Assembly (NCBI GenBank): GCA_029027985.1 | Contig: CP119076.1 | Coordinates: 1,426,001 to 1,490,000, forward strand | DNA from: Klebsiella aerogenes | GTDB lineage: Bacteria; Pseudomonadota; Gammaproteobacteria; Enterobacterales; Enterobacteriaceae | DNA: 64,000 bases | Direction: 5' to 3' | Shown: piece by piece, positions 49,091 through 61,684 of the stretch | Numbering within the stretch: position 1 is the stretch's first letter | Layout of the letters: each line of letters begins with the position of its first letter | The notes under the pieces: model-generated | The model's input: only the letters and a program-made list of their open reading frames with translations | What the model was told of the DNA's origin: nothing | Databases searched by the model: none | Translations under genes and position numbers: made by a program

Positions 49091-49645
49091 TTTATATTTT
49101 ACAAAGATTTTAAGCAGTTTTATAATTTATCTTTTATTTAATCAATGGGTTAGTTCGAAACCCCGCATTGACTCTCTGTTTTTGCCTGCAGTTTCAATAG
49201 TTCCTGCTAATGTTAAAAAACCGGATAGATTGTTGCCGTTTTCTGGATGTAATTAACAAAAGCGTGTCACAGATCAAGAAAATACCCCTACTTGGGGGGA
49301 GGAATCGCGGCCAAATCCTGTCAAAATAGAATGGCGAAACTGATTTACTGCTAAAACGGACACGATTCAACAACACTAAATCCAAATGATATGCAAGGTT
49401 ATTACGCGATAAAGGGCATTTAATGTTAATGAAAAGATTCTAGTGTAAATTAATGTAGTTAAAACTTTTGTTAAAGTTGACAAAAGGTTAAAGAAAGGGG
49501 TAAAAAGCCACGGCATTTGGGCTTCCTCATCAACCAGGGACGCTTTTTTTGCAAGGTTATTTTTTTATTCCTCCCGTGAAACGCTGTGGCGTTCATCTGC
49601 CATCAAGAGCAGAGAGTTTTGGCGCTACACTTTTTTGGTTAAGCA
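49091..49645 (+). promoter_or_regulatory. nuo operon upstream region
   Basis: 555 bases without a gene before nuoA. A candidate sigma-70 promoter is TTGACA (49477-49482) with TAAAAA (49501-49506), spacing 18, giving a leader of about 130 bases. TACCCCT at 49283-49289 fits the NarL heptamer TACYYMT. In E. coli nuo is controlled by ArcA, NarL, FNR and IHF from a long upstream region; I cannot assign the other sites. Confidence 0.4.
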
Positions 49646-50092
49646 ATGCGTATGTCAACATCCACTGAAGTCATCGCTCATCATTGGGCATTCGCTATAT
49701 TTCTCATTATCGCTATCGGTCTGTGCTGCCTGATGCTCGTCGGCGGCTGGTACCTCGGCGGTCGCGCGCGCGCGCGTAGCAAAAACACGCCGTTTGAATC
49801 GGGGATCGACTCCGTTGGTTCGGCCCGCTTACGTCTTTCTGCGAAGTTTTATCTGGTCGCCATGTTTTTCGTTATCTTTGACGTGGAAGCCCTGTATCTC
49901 TACGCATGGTCAACATCAATCCGCGAAAGCGGGTGGGTTGGCTTTGTGGAAGCCGCAATTTTCATTTTAGTGCTACTGGCTGGTCTGGTTTACCTCGTTC
50001 GTATCGGCGCACTGGACTGGACGCCTGCGCGCTCCCGTCGCACGCTGGTTAACTCGGAAACAGACAGTCCCACTAACCGTCATATGCAGTAA
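49646..50092 (+). CDS. nuoA: NADH-quinone oxidoreductase subunit A
   Basis: Small membrane subunit of complex I. 148 residues with three transmembrane segments and the loop [39 protein letters not shown], in which the conserved FDVE acids lie. First gene of nuoA-N. ATG at 49646; ATG at 49652 is an alternative. Confidence 0.96.
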   Translation: MRMSTSTEVIAHHWAFAIFLIIAIGLCCLMLVGGWYLGGRARARSKNTPFESGIDSVGSARLRLSAKFYLVAMFFVIFDVEALYLYAWSTSIRESGWVGFVEAAIFILVLLAGLVYLVRIGALDWTPARSRRTLVNSETDSPTNRHMQ

Positions 50093-50107
50093 AAGCGAGG
50101 CAATAAG

Positions 50108-50782
50108 ATGGATTATACGCTCACCCGCATAGATCCTAACGGTGAGAACGACCGTTACCCCCTGCAAAAACAGGAGATCGTAACTGACCCCCTGGAGCAA
50201 GAAGTCAATAAAAGCGTGTATATGGGGAAACTCGAACACGCGCTGCATGACATGGTGAACTGGGGCCGTAAGAACTCGATTTGGCCTTACAACTTCGGCC
50301 TGTCTTGCTGCTATGTAGAAATGGTGACGTCATTCACTGCGGTGCATGACGTTGCGCGTTTTGGCGCAGAAGTACTGCGTGCCTCCCCGCGTCAGGCGGA
50401 CCTGATGGTGGTTGCCGGTACCTGCTTTACCAAAATGGCCCCGGTCATTCAGCGTCTGTACGATCAGATGCTGGAGCCGAAGTGGGTTATCTCTATGGGC
50501 GCATGCGCCAACTCCGGTGGGATGTACGATATCTATTCCGTCGTCCAGGGCGTGGACAAGTTTATTCCGGTTGATGTTTACATCCCGGGCTGTCCGCCGC
50601 GTCCGGAAGCTTATATGCAGGCGCTGATGCTGCTGCAGGAATCCATTGGTAAAGAGCGCCGCCCTCTCTCGTGGGTGGTTGGCGATCAGGGCGTCTATCG
50701 CGCCAACATGCAGTCCGAGCGCGAGCGTAAACGCGGCGAACGAATTGCGGTGACCAATCTGCGGACTCCGGACGAGATTTAA
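50108..50782 (+). CDS. nuoB: NADH-quinone oxidoreductase subunit B
   Basis: Peripheral-arm subunit that holds the N2 iron-sulfur cluster, next to the quinone site. 224 residues with the ligand cysteines in [12 protein letters not shown] and GCPPRPEAY. Start follows GAGGCAATAAG. C-terminus [15 protein letters not shown] as in E. coli. Confidence 0.97.
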   Translation: MDYTLTRIDPNGENDRYPLQKQEIVTDPLEQEVNKSVYMGKLEHALHDMVNWGRKNSIWPYNFGLSCCYVEMVTSFTAVHDVARFGAEVLRASPRQADLMVVAGTCFTKMAPVIQRLYDQMLEPKWVISMGACANSGGMYDIYSVVQGVDKFIPVDVYIPGCPPRPEAYMQALMLLQESIGKERRPLSWVVGDQGVYRANMQSERERKRGERIAVTNLRTPDEI

Positions 50783-50870
50783 CTTGCGCCTGCGGGCGGG
50801 AACCAGACTTCGCACATCAATCTACAAAAGCAGCGAAGCCCCGCCCGGCAGTCACCACGGACCTTTTGCA

Positions 50871-52679
50871 ATGGTGAACAATATGACTGATTTAACCGCG
50901 CATGACGCCGCACCAGCTTGGCAAACCCGCGATCACCTTGATGACCCGGTGATCGGCGAACTGCGCAACCGTTTTGGGCCGGATGCCTTTACCATTCAGC
51001 CAACCCGCACCGGTGTTCCGGTGGTTTGGGTCAAGCGCGAACAGCTGCTTGAGGTCGGTGATTTCCTGAAGAGATTGCCGAAACCTTACGTCATGCTGTT
51101 TGACCTGCACGGCATGGACGAACGTTTACGTACACACCGCGATGGCTTGCCAGCCGCGGATTTTTCCGTTTTCTACCATCTGATCTCAGTAGACCGCAAC
51201 CGCGACATCATGCTCAAGGTGGCGTTGTCTGAAAACGATTTGCATCTGCCGACCTTCACCAAACTGTTCCCGAACGCCAACTGGTATGAGCGTGAAACCT
51301 GGGAAATGTTTGGCGTAACCTTCGATGGTCACCCGAATCTGCGTCGTATCATGATGCCGCCGACCTGGGAAGGTCACCCGCTGCGTAAAGACTATCCGGC
51401 GCGCGCCACCGAATTCGATCCGTTTGAGTTAACTAAAGCCAAACAGGATCTGGAAATGGAAGCGCTGACCTTCAAACCGGAAGAGTGGGGCATGAAGCGC
51501 GGTACCGAAAACGAGGATTTCATGTTCCTCAACCTCGGCCCGAACCACCCGTCGGCACACGGCGCATTCCGCATTATTCTGCAGCTGGACGGCGAAGAGA
51601 TCGTCGACTGTGTGCCGGATATCGGCTATCACCACCGCGGCGCCGAGAAAATGGGCGAACGCCAGTCCTGGCACAGCTATATCCCGTATACCGACCGTAT
51701 TGAATATCTCGGCGGCTGCGTCAACGAGATGCCGTACGTGCTGGCCGTGGAAAAACTGGCCGGGATCACCGTGCCGGATCGCGTGAACGTGATCCGCGTG
51801 ATGCTGTCCGAACTGTTCCGCATCAACAGCCACCTGTTGTATATCTCGACCTTTATTCAGGACGTCGGCGCGATGACCCCGGTCTTCTTCGCCTTTACCG
51901 ACCGTCAGAAAATCTACGATCTGGTTGAAGCGATCACCGGTTTCCGTATGCACCCGGCGTGGTTCCGCATCGGTGGCGTCGCCCACGACCTGCCGCGCGG
52001 CTGGGATCGCCTGTTGCGTGAATTCCTTGAGTGGATGCCGAAGCGTCTGGATTCCTACGAGAAAGCCGCGCTGCGCAACACCATTCTGATTGGCCGTTCA
52101 AAAGGCGTTGCCGCCTATACCGCAAAAGAAGCGCTGGAGTGGGGTACCACCGGTGCTGGCCTGCGCGCAACCGGTATCGGCTTCGACGTACGTAAATGGC
52201 GTCCATACTCTGGCTACGAAAACTTCGACTTCGAAATCCCGACCGGCGGCGGCGTTTCTGACTGCTACACCCGCGTGATGCTGAAAGTGGAAGAGCTGCG
52301 CCAGAGCCTGCGCATTCTCCAGCAGTGCCTCGACAACATGCCGGAAGGCCCGTTCAAAGCGGATCACCCACTGACGACGCCACCGCCGAAAGAGCGCACG
52401 CTGCAGCACATCGAGACCCTGATTACGCACTTCCTGCAGGTTTCCTGGGGCCCGGTCATGCCGGCCAACGAATCCTTCCAGATGGTTGAAGCGACGAAGG
52501 GGATTAACAGTTACTACCTGACCAGCGACGGCAGCACCATGAGCTATCGTACCCGTATCCGCACCCCGAGCTATGCGCACTTGCAGCAGATCCCGGCGGC
52601 GATTCGCGGCAGCCTGGTATCCGATCTTATCGTTTATCTGGGTAGTATCGATTTTGTTATGTCAGACGTGGACCGCTAA
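50871..52679 (+). CDS. nuoC: NADH-quinone oxidoreductase fused subunit C/D
   Basis: Fusion of subunits C (about 1-190) and D (about 210-602), typical of enteric bacteria. Forms the quinone-binding pocket with NuoB ([19 protein letters not shown]). ATG at 50871 ([18 protein letters not shown]) gives 602 residues, two more than E. coli. The frame is open upstream to 50784, just after nuoB, but those residues have no family match. Confidence 0.96.
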   Translation: MVNNMTDLTAHDAAPAWQTRDHLDDPVIGELRNRFGPDAFTIQPTRTGVPVVWVKREQLLEVGDFLKRLPKPYVMLFDLHGMDERLRTHRDGLPAADFSVFYHLISVDRNRDIMLKVALSENDLHLPTFTKLFPNANWYERETWEMFGVTFDGHPNLRRIMMPPTWEGHPLRKDYPARATEFDPFELTKAKQDLEMEALTFKPEEWGMKRGTENEDFMFLNLGPNHPSAHGAFRIILQLDGEEIVDCVPDIGYHHRGAEKMGERQSWHSYIPYTDRIEYLGGCVNEMPYVLAVEKLAGITVPDRVNVIRVMLSELFRINSHLLYISTFIQDVGAMTPVFFAFTDRQKIYDLVEAITGFRMHPAWFRIGGVAHDLPRGWDRLLREFLEWMPKRLDSYEKAALRNTILIGRSKGVAAYTAKEALEWGTTGAGLRATGIGFDVRKWRPYSGYENFDFEIPTGGGVSDCYTRVMLKVEELRQSLRILQQCLDNMPEGPFKADHPLTTPPPKERTLQHIETLITHFLQVSWGPVMPANESFQMVEATKGINSYYLTSDGSTMSYRTRIRTPSYAHLQQIPAAIRGSLVSDLIVYLGSIDFVMSDVDR

Positions 52680-52681
52680 TT

Positions 52682-53182
52682 ATGCACGAGAATCAACAAC
52701 CACAAACCGAGGCTTTTGAGCTGAGTGCGGCAGAGCGTGAAGCCATCGAGCACGAGAAGCATCACTACGAAGACCCGCGAGCGGCGTCGATCGAAGCGCT
52801 GAAAATTGTTCAGAAGCAGCGCGGCTGGGTGCCGGATGGCGCGATCTACGCGATCGCCGATGTGCTGGGTATCCCGGCAAGCGACGTAGAAGGCGTGGCG
52901 ACATTCTACAGCCAGATCTTCCGCCAGCCGGTTGGACGTCACGTGATCCGCTACTGCGACAGCGTGGTGTGCCACATCACCGGCTTCCAGGGGATCCAGT
53001 CGGCGATTGAGAAAAAGCTGGACATCAAACCGGGTCAAACCACCTTTGATGGCCGCTTCACGCTGCTGCCGACCTGTTGCCTCGGCAACTGCGACAAGGG
53101 GCCGACCATGATGATTGATGACGATACTCACAGTTATCTGACGCCGGAAGCGATTCCTGACCTCCTGGAGCGGTATAAATGA
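52682..53182 (+). CDS. nuoE: NADH-quinone oxidoreductase subunit E
   Basis: Thioredoxin-like [2Fe-2S] (N1a) subunit of the NADH dehydrogenase module. 166 residues with ligand cysteines C92 and C97 (YCDSVVCH) and C133 and C137 ([13 protein letters not shown]). It overlaps nuoF by 4 bases. Confidence 0.97.
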   Translation: MHENQQPQTEAFELSAAEREAIEHEKHHYEDPRAASIEALKIVQKQRGWVPDGAIYAIADVLGIPASDVEGVATFYSQIFRQPVGRHVIRYCDSVVCHITGFQGIQSAIEKKLDIKPGQTTFDGRFTLLPTCCLGNCDKGPTMMIDDDTHSYLTPEAIPDLLERYK

Positions 53183-54516
53183 AAACCATTATTCGTACTG
53201 CCGAAACGCATCCCTTAACCTGGCGTCTGCGCGACGACAAGCAGCCGGTGTGGCTGGACGAGTATCGCAGCAAAAACGGTTATGAAGGGGCGCGCAAGGC
53301 CCTGGGCGGCATGGCGCCGGATGAAATCGTCAATGCGGTAAAAGACGCTGGCCTGAAAGGGCGCGGCGGCGCGGGCTTCTCCACCGGTCTGAAGTGGAGT
53401 CTGATGCCGAAAGACGAATCCATGAACATCCGTTACCTGCTGTGTAATGCCGATGAAATGGAGCCGGGCACTTATAAAGACCGTCTGCTGATGGAGCAAC
53501 TGCCGCACCTGCTGGTGGAAGGCATGCTGATTTCCGCGTTTGCGCTGAAAGCCTACCGCGGTTACATCTTCCTGCGCGGCGAATATATCGAAGCGGCACA
53601 ACATCTGCGCCGTGCGATTGCCGAAGCCACCGAAGCGGGTCTGTTGGGGAAAAATATCCTCGGCACTGGCTTTGACTTCGAGTTGTTCGTGCACACCGGG
53701 GCAGGGCGCTATATCTGCGGTGAAGAAACGGCGCTGATCAACTCGCTGGAAGGCCGCCGCGCTAACCCGCGCTCCAAGCCGCCGTTCCCGGCGAGTTCCG
53801 GCGTGTGGGGCAAACCGACTTGCGTCAACAACGTTGAAACCCTGTGCAACGTGCCCGCCATTCTCGCCAACGGCGTGGAGTGGTACCAGAACATTTCGAC
53901 CAGCAAAGATGCTGGCACCAAGCTGATGGGCTTCTCCGGCCGCGTGAAGAACCCGGGTGTTTGGGAGCTGCCGTTCGGCACCACCGCGCGCGAGATCCTT
54001 GAAGACTACGCTGGCGGTATGCGTGATGGCCTGAAGTTCAAAGCCTGGCAGCCGGGCGGCGCCGGTACCGACTTCCTGACCGAGTCGCACCTCGATCTAC
54101 CGATGGAGTTTGAAAGTATCGGTAAAGCGGGCAGCCGTTTGGGCACCGCGTTGGCGATGGCCGTCGACCACGAGATCGGCATGGTTCCGCTGGTGCGTAA
54201 CCTCGAAGAGTTTTTTGCCCGCGAATCCTGCGGCTGGTGTACGCCTTGCCGCGACGGCCTGCCGTGGAGCGTGAAGATTCTGCGAGCCCTGGAGCGTGGC
54301 GAAGGCCAACCTGGCGATATCGAAACACTTGAGCAACTGTGTCGATTCCTTGGGCCGGGTAAAACCTTCTGCGCGCACGCGCCGGGCGCGGTCGAACCGC
54401 TGCAGAGCGCGATTAAGTATTTCCGCGAAGAATTCGAGGCTGGCATTAAGCAGCAGTTCAGCAATACCCATGCAATCAACGGGATTCAGCCGAACCTGCT
54501 TAAGACGCGCTGGTAA
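53179..54516 (+). CDS. nuoF: NADH-quinone oxidoreductase subunit F
   Basis: NADH- and FMN-binding subunit with the N3 [4Fe-4S] cluster. 445 residues: glycine-rich nucleotide loop [28 protein letters not shown], and cluster motif [12 protein letters not shown] with a distal cysteine ([11 protein letters not shown]). Confidence 0.97.
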   Translation: MKTIIRTAETHPLTWRLRDDKQPVWLDEYRSKNGYEGARKALGGMAPDEIVNAVKDAGLKGRGGAGFSTGLKWSLMPKDESMNIRYLLCNADEMEPGTYKDRLLMEQLPHLLVEGMLISAFALKAYRGYIFLRGEYIEAAQHLRRAIAEATEAGLLGKNILGTGFDFELFVHTGAGRYICGEETALINSLEGRRANPRSKPPFPASSGVWGKPTCVNNVETLCNVPAILANGVEWYQNISTSKDAGTKLMGFSGRVKNPGVWELPFGTTAREILEDYAGGMRDGLKFKAWQPGGAGTDFLTESHLDLPMEFESIGKAGSRLGTALAMAVDHEIGMVPLVRNLEEFFARESCGWCTPCRDGLPWSVKILRALERGEGQPGDIETLEQLCRFLGPGKTFCAHAPGAVEPLQSAIKYFREEFEAGIKQQFSNTHAINGIQPNLLKTRW

Positions 54517-54549
54517 TCTAAAGGTTTTTTTATTTTTGGAAGCACGCTA

Positions 54550-57276
54550 ATGGCTACGATTCATGTAGACGGCAAAGAATATGAGGTCAACGGGGCGGAC
54601 AACCTGCTAGAGGCATGTCTCTCTCTTGGTCTTGATATTCCGTACTTTTGCTGGCATCCGGCGCTAGGGAGCGTCGGTGCTTGCCGCCAGTGTGCGGTGA
54701 AGCAATATCAGAACGCGGAAGACACGCGTGGTCGCCTGGTGATGTCCTGTATGACTCCGGCATCCGACGGCACCTTTATTTCTATCGACGACGGCGAAGC
54801 GAAACAGTTCCGCGAAAGCGTGGTGGAGTGGTTGATGACCAACCACCCGCACGACTGCCCGGTCTGCGAAGAGGGCGGTAACTGCCACCTGCAGGATATG
54901 ACGGTGATGACCGGCCATAGCTTCCGTCGCTATCGCTTTACCAAGCGTACCCACCGTAACCAGGACCTGGGGCCGTTCATCTCTCACGAAATGAACCGCT
55001 GCATCGCCTGCTACCGCTGTGTTCGCTACTACAAAGATTACGCTGACGGTACCGATCTGGGCGTCTATGGCGCGCATGACAACGTCTACTTTGGCCGCCC
55101 GGAAGATGGCACGCTGGAAAGCGAGTTCTCCGGCAACCTGGTAGAAGTTTGCCCAACCGGCGTTTTTACCGATAAAACGCACTCCGAGCGTTATAACCGT
55201 AAATGGGACATGCAGTTTGCGCCGAGCATCTGCCAGCAGTGTTCCATCGGTTGTAACATCAGCCCGGGCGAACGTTATGGCGAGCTGCGTCGTATCGAAA
55301 ACCGTTACAACGGTACCGTTAACCGCTACTTCCTGTGCGACCGCGGTCGTTTCGGCTATGGCTACGTGAACCTGAAAGACCGTCCGCGTCAGCCGGTTCA
55401 GCGCCGTGGCGACGATCTGATCACCCTCAACGCCGAGCAGGCGATGCAGGGCGCGGCGGATATTCTGCGTCAGTCGAAGAAAGCGATCGGCATTGGTTCT
55501 CCGCGCGCCAGCATTGAAAGCAACTTTGCGCTGCGTGAACTGGTCGGTGCCGATAACTTCTATACCGGTATCGCTAAAGGTGAACAAGCGCGTCTGCAGA
55601 TGGTGCTGAAAGTGCTGCGTGAAGGCGGAATTACTACCCCGACGTTGCGCGATATTGAATCCTACGATGCGGTACTGGTGCTGGGTGAAGATATTACTCA
55701 GACCGGCGCACGCGTTGCGCTGGCGGTACGCCAGGCGGTGAAAGGTAAAGCGCGTGAAATGGCGGCGGCGCAGAAAGTGGCCGACTGGCAGATCGCGGCG
55801 ATCCTTAACATTGGACAGCGCGCGAAGCACCCGTTATTTGTGACCAACATTGATGATACTCGCCTTGATGATATCGCCGCGTGGACTTATCGCGCGCCGG
55901 TAGAAGATCAGGCGCGTCTGGGCTTTGCCATCGCGCATGCGCTGGATGAGCGCGCGCCGGCGGTTGATGGCCTGAGCCGCGACTTGCAGGGGAAAGTGGA
56001 AGTGATCGTCCAGGCGCTGGCCGGGGCGAAGAAACCGCTGATTATCTCCGGCACCAACGCCGGCAGCATGGAAATTATCCAGGCTGCCGCGAACGTCGCG
56101 AAAGCACTGAAAGACCGCGGCGCCGATGTTGGCGTGACGATGGTCGCCCGCGCGGTGAACAGCGTCGGTCTTGGCATGATTGGCGGCGGCTCTCTTGAAG
56201 AGGCGCTGGACGAGCTGGAAAGCGGCGCCGCAGATGCGGTGATCGTGCTGGAAAATGACCTGCATCGCCATGCTTCCGCCGCGCGCGTCGATGCTGCGCT
56301 GGCGAAAGCGCCGCTGGTGATGGTCGTTGACCATCAGCGTACGGCGATTATGGAAAAAGCGCACCTGGTGCTCTCTGCGGCAAGCTTTGCTGAAAGCGAC
56401 GGCACCGTGGTTAACAACGAGGGCCGCGCCCAGCGTTTCTTCCAGGTCTACGACCCGGTTTACTACGATGCGCAAACCGTCATGCTGGAAAGCTGGCGCT
56501 GGCTGCATTCACTGCACAGCACCGTCAATAACCGTCAGGTTGACTGGACGCAGCTGGACCACGTGATTGATGCCGCAGTTGCCGTACTGCCGCAGCTGGC
56601 AGGCATTAAAGATGCAGCGCCGGATGCGACGTTCCGCATTCGCGGCCAGAAGCTGGCGCGTGAACCGCACCGCTACAGCGGCCGCACGGCGATGCGCGCT
56701 AATATCAGCGTGCACGAACCGCGTCAGCCGCAGGATAAAGACACCATGTTCGCCTTCTCGATGGAAGGGAACAACCAGCCGTCCGCACCGCGTTCGCAAA
56801 TCCCGTTCGCATGGGCGCCGGGCTGGAACTCCCCGCAGGCATGGAACAAATTCCAGGATGAAGTGGGCGGTAACCTGCGCCACGGCGATCCGGGCGTGCG
56901 TCTGATTGAAGCATCCGCCAGCGGGCTGGAGTACTTCACGACGGTTCCGGCCGGCTTCCAGGCGGAAGAGGGTAAATGGCGTATTGCGCCGTACTACCAT
57001 CTGTTCGGCAGCGATGAACTGTCTCAACGCTCTCCGGTGTTCCAGAGCCGGATGCCAGAGCCATACATCAAGCTGAACCCGGCGGATGCCGCAAAGCTTG
57101 GTGTCAACGCTGGCGTGATGGTGTCCTTCAGCGTGGAAGGCCAGACGTTGCGTCTGCCGCTGATTATCTCTGAAGGTCTGACCGCAGGACAGGTTGGCTT
57201 ACCGATGGGCATGCCGGGCATTGCGCCGGTATTGACCGGAGCGCGTATTGATTCACTGCAGGAGGCGAAAGTATGA
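54550..57276 (+). CDS. nuoG: NADH-quinone oxidoreductase subunit G
   Basis: Largest subunit, 908 residues, in the NADH module. N-terminal ferredoxin domain with [2Fe-2S] ligands ([20 protein letters not shown]), a His/Cys cluster ([14 protein letters not shown]), then further cluster motifs ([17 protein letters not shown]) and a molybdopterin-oxidoreductase-like part with CQQCSIGCN, the extra N7 cluster of enteric enzymes. It overlaps nuoH by 4 bases. Confidence 0.97.
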   Translation: MATIHVDGKEYEVNGADNLLEACLSLGLDIPYFCWHPALGSVGACRQCAVKQYQNAEDTRGRLVMSCMTPASDGTFISIDDGEAKQFRESVVEWLMTNHPHDCPVCEEGGNCHLQDMTVMTGHSFRRYRFTKRTHRNQDLGPFISHEMNRCIACYRCVRYYKDYADGTDLGVYGAHDNVYFGRPEDGTLESEFSGNLVEVCPTGVFTDKTHSERYNRKWDMQFAPSICQQCSIGCNISPGERYGELRRIENRYNGTVNRYFLCDRGRFGYGYVNLKDRPRQPVQRRGDDLITLNAEQAMQGAADILRQSKKAIGIGSPRASIESNFALRELVGADNFYTGIAKGEQARLQMVLKVLREGGITTPTLRDIESYDAVLVLGEDITQTGARVALAVRQAVKGKAREMAAAQKVADWQIAAILNIGQRAKHPLFVTNIDDTRLDDIAAWTYRAPVEDQARLGFAIAHALDERAPAVDGLSRDLQGKVEVIVQALAGAKKPLIISGTNAGSMEIIQAAANVAKALKDRGADVGVTMVARAVNSVGLGMIGGGSLEEALDELESGAADAVIVLENDLHRHASAARVDAALAKAPLVMVVDHQRTAIMEKAHLVLSAASFAESDGTVVNNEGRAQRFFQVYDPVYYDAQTVMLESWRWLHSLHSTVNNRQVDWTQLDHVIDAAVAVLPQLAGIKDAAPDATFRIRGQKLAREPHRYSGRTAMRANISVHEPRQPQDKDTMFAFSMEGNNQPSAPRSQIPFAWAPGWNSPQAWNKFQDEVGGNLRHGDPGVRLIEASASGLEYFTTVPAGFQAEEGKWRIAPYYHLFGSDELSQRSPVFQSRMPEPYIKLNPADAAKLGVNAGVMVSFSVEGQTLRLPLIISEGLTAGQVGLPMGMPGIAPVLTGARIDSLQEAKV

Positions 57277-58250
57277 GCTGGTTAACGCCGGATCTTATCG
57301 ACATTCTGTTAAGCATCCTGAAAGCCGTGGTCATTCTGCTGGTGGTTGTCACCTGCGGCGCGTTCATGAGCTTCGGCGAGCGTCGTTTGCTCGGCTTGTT
57401 CCAGAACCGCTACGGACCTAACCGTGTGGGCTGGGGCGGCTCACTGCAGCTCGTCGCCGACATGATCAAAATGTTCTTTAAAGAGGACTGGATCCCGCGC
57501 TTCTCCGATCGCGTGATCTTTACTCTGGCGCCGGTTATCGCCTTTACTTCGCTGCTGCTGGCTTTTGCTATTGTGCCGGTCAGCCCGTCGTGGGTGGTCG
57601 CCGACCTGAACATCGGCATTCTGTTCTTCCTGATGATGGCGGGTCTGGCGGTTTACGCGGTCCTGTTCGCCGGTTGGTCGAGCAACAACAAATACTCGCT
57701 GCTGGGGGCGATGCGTGCTTCCGCGCAGACCCTGAGCTACGAAGTCTTCCTTGGTCTGTCCCTGATGGGCGTGGTCGCGCAGGCGGGGTCATTCAACATG
57801 ACCGATATCGTCAACAACCAGGCGCATCTGTGGAACGTCATCCCGCAGTTCTTCGGCTTCGTGACTTTCGCCATCGCCGGCGTGGCGGTGTGTCACCGTC
57901 ACCCGTTCGACCAGCCGGAAGCGGAGCAGGAACTGGCCGATGGTTACCACATTGAATATTCCGGTATGAAGTTCGGTCTGTTCTTCGTTGGTGAATACAT
58001 CGGTATCGTCACCGTCTCAGCGCTGATCGTCACGCTGTTTTTCGGCGGCTGGAATGGCCCGTGGTTACCTCCGTTCATCTGGTTCGCGCTGAAAACCGCG
58101 TTCTTCATGATGATGTTCATTTTGATCCGCGCATCATTGCCGCGTCCGCGTTATGACCAGGTAATGTCCTTTGGCTGGAAGGTATGCCTGCCGTTAACGC
58201 TGGTCAACTTGTTGGTAACGGCGGCTGTCATTCTCTGGCAGGCGCAATAA
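57273..58250 (+). CDS. nuoH: NADH-quinone oxidoreductase subunit H
   Basis: Membrane subunit at the junction with the peripheral arm, lining the quinone tunnel. 325 residues, about eight transmembrane segments, with [22 protein letters not shown] and the acidic loop [22 protein letters not shown]. Confidence 0.97.
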   Translation: MSWLTPDLIDILLSILKAVVILLVVVTCGAFMSFGERRLLGLFQNRYGPNRVGWGGSLQLVADMIKMFFKEDWIPRFSDRVIFTLAPVIAFTSLLLAFAIVPVSPSWVVADLNIGILFFLMMAGLAVYAVLFAGWSSNNKYSLLGAMRASAQTLSYEVFLGLSLMGVVAQAGSFNMTDIVNNQAHLWNVIPQFFGFVTFAIAGVAVCHRHPFDQPEAEQELADGYHIEYSGMKFGLFFVGEYIGIVTVSALIVTLFFGGWNGPWLPPFIWFALKTAFFMMMFILIRASLPRPRYDQVMSFGWKVCLPLTLVNLLVTAAVILWQAQ

Positions 58251-58264
58251 GGGGTGAATTGAAC

Positions 58265-58807
58265 ATGACCTTAAAAGAATTATTGGTAGGGTTCGGCACC
58301 CAGGTCCGCAGTATTTGCATGATCGGGATGCACGCCTTCGCCAAACGTGAAACTCAGATGTATCCGGAAGAGCCGGTATATCTGCCGCCGCGCTATCGCG
58401 GCCGCATCGTGCTGACGCGCGATCCGGACGGCGAAGAGCGCTGCGTAGCCTGTAACCTGTGTGCGGTAGCCTGCCCGGTTGGCTGTATTTCTCTGCAGAA
58501 AGCAGAGACTAAAGACGGCCGCTGGTATCCGGAGTTCTTCCGCATCAACTTCTCACGCTGCATTTTCTGCGGCCTGTGCGAAGAAGCGTGCCCGACCACG
58601 GCGATTCAGTTGACCCCGGACTTTGAGCTGGGCGAATACAAACGTCAGGATCTGGTGTACGAAAAAGAGGATCTGCTGATTTCCGGTCCGGGCAAATACC
58701 CGGAATATAACTTCTACCGGATGGCGGGTATGGCAATCGACGGCAAAGATAAAGGCGAAGCGGAAAACGAAGCTAAGCCAATCGACGTCAAGAGCCTGTT
58801 ACCGTAA
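58265..58807 (+). CDS. nuoI: NADH-quinone oxidoreductase subunit I
   Basis: Two-cluster ferredoxin subunit (N6a, N6b). 180 residues with [15 protein letters not shown] and [12 protein letters not shown]. The ATG at 58265 gives the E. coli length ([13 protein letters not shown]); the frame is open upstream inside nuoH. Confidence 0.97.
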   Translation: MTLKELLVGFGTQVRSICMIGMHAFAKRETQMYPEEPVYLPPRYRGRIVLTRDPDGEERCVACNLCAVACPVGCISLQKAETKDGRWYPEFFRINFSRCIFCGLCEEACPTTAIQLTPDFELGEYKRQDLVYEKEDLLISGPGKYPEYNFYRMAGMAIDGKDKGEAENEAKPIDVKSLLP

Positions 58808-58817
58808 GGAGAGGGCA

Positions 58818-59372
58818 ATGGAATTCGCTTTTTATATCTGTGGCCTGATAGCCATCCTCGCAACCTTGCGGGTCGTTACCCATACCAATCCGATACATGC
58901 GCTGCTGTATTTGATTATTTCGCTGTTAGCGATTGCCGGGGTGTTCTTCTCGCTGGGTGCTTACTTCGCCGGTGCGCTGGAAATTATTGTCTACGCCGGG
59001 GCCATCATGGTGCTGTTCGTCTTCGTGGTGATGATGCTCAATCTGGGCGGCACCGAAATCGAACAGGAGCGCAAATGGCTGCAACCGGGGATCTGGATTG
59101 GCCCGGCCATCCTTTCCGCGGTGCTGCTGGTGGTGATTGTTTACGCCATCCTGGGGATTAATGACCAGGGTATCGACGGCGCGGCGATTAGCGCTAAAGA
59201 CGTGGGTATTGCGCTGTTTGGACCGTATGTACTGGCGGTGGAGCTGGCCTCCATGCTGTTGCTGGCGGGCCTGGTTGTCGCCTTCCACATTGGCCGCGAA
59301 GAACGCGCCGGTGAAGTGCTGAGCAACCGCGTGAACGACAGCGACAAAAGAAAAACGGAGGAACACGCATGA
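58818..59372 (+). CDS. nuoJ: NADH-quinone oxidoreductase subunit J
   Basis: Membrane subunit, 184 residues with five transmembrane segments and the conserved [19 protein letters not shown] segment, which contains the pi-bulge helix. It overlaps nuoK by 4 bases. Confidence 0.97.
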   Translation: MEFAFYICGLIAILATLRVVTHTNPIHALLYLIISLLAIAGVFFSLGAYFAGALEIIVYAGAIMVLFVFVVMMLNLGGTEIEQERKWLQPGIWIGPAILSAVLLVVIVYAILGINDQGIDGAAISAKDVGIALFGPYVLAVELASMLLLAGLVVAFHIGREERAGEVLSNRVNDSDKRKTEEHA

Positions 59373-59671
59373 TCCCCTTAACACATGGACTGATCCTCGC
59401 CGCGATCCTGTTTGTGCTCGGCCTGACTGGTCTTGTGATCCGCCGCAATCTGCTGTTTATGCTGATTAGCCTGGAAATCATGATTAACGCCGCTGCGCTG
59501 GCATTCGTGGTAGCGGGAAGCTACTGGGGCCAGACTGATGGTCAGATTATGTATATCCTCGCCATCAGCCTTGCGGCTGCGGAAGCGAGTATCGGCCTGG
59601 CGCTGCTGCTGCAGCTCCATCGTCGCCGCCAGAACCTGAACATCGATTCAGTAAGTGAGTTGCGTGGATGA
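59369..59671 (+). CDS. nuoK: NADH-quinone oxidoreductase subunit K
   Basis: Membrane subunit of 100 residues with three transmembrane segments and two buried glutamates of the proton path ([25 protein letters not shown]). It overlaps nuoL by 4 bases. Confidence 0.97.
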   Translation: MIPLTHGLILAAILFVLGLTGLVIRRNLLFMLISLEIMINAAALAFVVAGSYWGQTDGQIMYILAISLAAAEASIGLALLLQLHRRRQNLNIDSVSELRG

Positions 59672-61509
59672 ACATGCTTGCCTTAACCATTCTTTTGCCA
59701 TTGATTGGCTTTGTGCTGCTGGCCTTCTCCCGCGGGCGCTGGTCGGAAAATCTATCCGCCGCGGTTGGGATGGGCTCGGTGGGTCTGGCGGCGCTGGTCA
59801 CGGCGTACGTTGGCGTCGACTTTTTTGCTAACGGCAAACAGGCGGTCAGCGTGCCGCTGTGGAACTGGATGTCGGTCGGTGATTTCAACATCGGCTTCAA
59901 CCTGGTGTTGGACGGCCTGTCGTTAACGATGCTGTCTGTCGTGACCGGCGTGGGCTTCCTGATCCACATGTTTGCCACCTGGTACATGCGCGGTGAAGAG
60001 GGGTACTCCCGCTTCTTCGCTTATACCAACCTGTTTATCGCCAGCATGGTCGTTCTGGTGCTGGCCGATAACCTGCTGTTGATGTACCTCGGCTGGGAAG
60101 GCGTCGGTCTCTGTTCTTACCTGTTGATCGGTTTCTACTACACCGATCCGAAGAACAACGCCGCAGCGATGAAAGCTTTCGTGGTGACTCGCGTCGGTGA
60201 CGTGTTCCTCGCCTTCGCGCTGTTCATTCTCTATAACGAACTGGGTACCCTTAACTTCCGCGAAATGGTTGAGCTGGCGCCGCAACACTTCGCTAACGGC
60301 AGCACCACGCTGCAGTGGGCGACGCTGATGCTGCTTGGCGGCGCGGTAGGTAAATCCGCACAGCTGCCGTTGCAAACGTGGCTGGCCGATGCGATGGCGG
60401 GCCCAACGCCGGTCTCCGCGTTGATCCACGCCGCAACCATGGTAACCGCGGGCGTCTACCTGATCGCTCGTACCCACGGCCTGTTCCTGATGACGCCGGA
60501 AGTGTTGCATCTGGTCGGTATCGTTGGCGCGGTGACCCTGGTGCTGGCGGGCTTCGCCGCGCTGGTGCAAACCGACATCAAACGCGTCCTGGCTTACTCC
60601 ACCATGAGCCAGATTGGCTATATGTTCCTGGCGCTGGGCGTGCAGGCATGGGATGCGGCGATCTTCCACCTGATGACCCACGCGTTCTTTAAAGCGCTGC
60701 TGTTCCTGTCGTCCGGCTCGGTGATCCTTGCCTGCCATCACGAACAGAACATCTTCAAGATGGGCGGCCTGCGCAAATCTATTCCGCTGGTCTATGTCTG
60801 CTTCCTGGTGGGGGGCGCGGCGCTGTCCGCTCTGCCGATCATTACCGCAGGCTTCTTCAGTAAGGATGAGATTCTGGCGGGTGCGATGGCCAACGGTCAT
60901 ATCAATCTGATGGTGGCGGGCCTGGTCGGTGCCTTTATGACCTCGCTGTACACCTTCCGTATGATTTTCATCGTATTCCACGGTAAAGAGCAAATTCACG
61001 CTCATGCAGGGAAGGGGATTACCCATCATCTGCCGCTGATTGTGCTGCTGGTTCTGTCCACCTTCGTTGGCGCGCTGATTGTGCCGCCGCTGGAAGGTGT
61101 ACTGCCGCAGACCACTGAGCTTGCGCACGGTAGCGTCATGACGCTGGAGATTGCTTCCGGAGTTATCGCTATCGCTGGCATCCTGATCGCCGCATGGCTG
61201 TGGCTGGGCAAACGCACGCTGGTGACGTCCATCGCCAACAGCGCGCCTGGCCGCTTCTTCGGTACCTGGTGGTTCCATGCCTGGGGCTTCGACTGGTTAT
61301 ACGACAATGTGTTCGTGAAACCTTTCCTTGGTATCGCCTGGCTGCTGAAGCGCGATCCGCTGAACTCGTTGATGAACATTCCGGCGATCCTTTCCCGCTT
61401 CTCAGGCAAAGGCCTGCTGGTGAGCGAGAACGGTTATCTGCGCTGGTATGTGGCTTCAATGAGCATCGGCGCGGTGGTGGTGCTGGCTCTGCTGATGGTA
61501 TTGCGTTGA
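59668..61509 (+). CDS. nuoL: NADH-quinone oxidoreductase subunit L
   Basis: Antiporter-like proton-pumping subunit, 613 residues, with about 16 transmembrane segments and the long lateral helix near the C-terminus. Visible proton-path residues lie in [18 protein letters not shown] and [35 protein letters not shown]. It is separated from nuoM by 175 bases that hold a REP pair, the largest gap in the operon. Confidence 0.97.
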   Translation: MNMLALTILLPLIGFVLLAFSRGRWSENLSAAVGMGSVGLAALVTAYVGVDFFANGKQAVSVPLWNWMSVGDFNIGFNLVLDGLSLTMLSVVTGVGFLIHMFATWYMRGEEGYSRFFAYTNLFIASMVVLVLADNLLLMYLGWEGVGLCSYLLIGFYYTDPKNNAAAMKAFVVTRVGDVFLAFALFILYNELGTLNFREMVELAPQHFANGSTTLQWATLMLLGGAVGKSAQLPLQTWLADAMAGPTPVSALIHAATMVTAGVYLIARTHGLFLMTPEVLHLVGIVGAVTLVLAGFAALVQTDIKRVLAYSTMSQIGYMFLALGVQAWDAAIFHLMTHAFFKALLFLSSGSVILACHHEQNIFKMGGLRKSIPLVYVCFLVGGAALSALPIITAGFFSKDEILAGAMANGHINLMVAGLVGAFMTSLYTFRMIFIVFHGKEQIHAHAGKGITHHLPLIVLLVLSTFVGALIVPPLEGVLPQTTELAHGSVMTLEIASGVIAIAGILIAAWLWLGKRTLVTSIANSAPGRFFGTWWFHAWGFDWLYDNVFVKPFLGIAWLLKRDPLNSLMNIPAILSRFSGKGLLVSENGYLRWYVASMSIGAVVVLALLMVLR

Positions 61510-61528
61510 GTTTGAGAACCATTGTGTT

Positions 61529-61595
61529 GCCCGGCGGCGCGGTGCTTGCCGGGCCTACGGGACCGTAGGTCGGGTAAGCGTTAGCGCCACCCGAC
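61529..61595. repeat. REP pair (BIME) between nuoL and nuoM
   Basis: GCCCGGCGGCG...GCCGGGC (61529-61554) and GTAGGTCGGGTAAGCG...CGCCACCCGAC (61565-61595), separated by 10 bases in inverted orientation. This is an intra-operon position, where REP hairpins block 3' decay and can make gene expression unequal. Confidence 0.78.
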
Positions 61596-61684
61596 AAAAC
61601 AAGTCTCAAACTGAAGTGAATTTTCTGTGAGAATTCGTTGAAAATCAGGTCCCTTAGGGACTTTAACAAGGAATAAAGATCGCC

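Noticed and set aside
49194-49385. 63-codon minus-strand open frame in the nuo upstream region
   Set aside because: AT-rich, without a start signal or known likeness, and inside a region expected to be regulatory.
50784-50870. 29-residue N-terminal extension of NuoCD starting 2 bases after nuoB
   Set aside because: The extension has no counterpart in E. coli NuoCD, whose N-terminus MVNNMTDL aligns with the ATG at 50871.
59923-61278. 451-codon minus-strand open frame over nuoL
   Set aside because: Antisense to a certain gene, with His/Gln/Arg-rich composition typical of reverse frames of membrane proteins.
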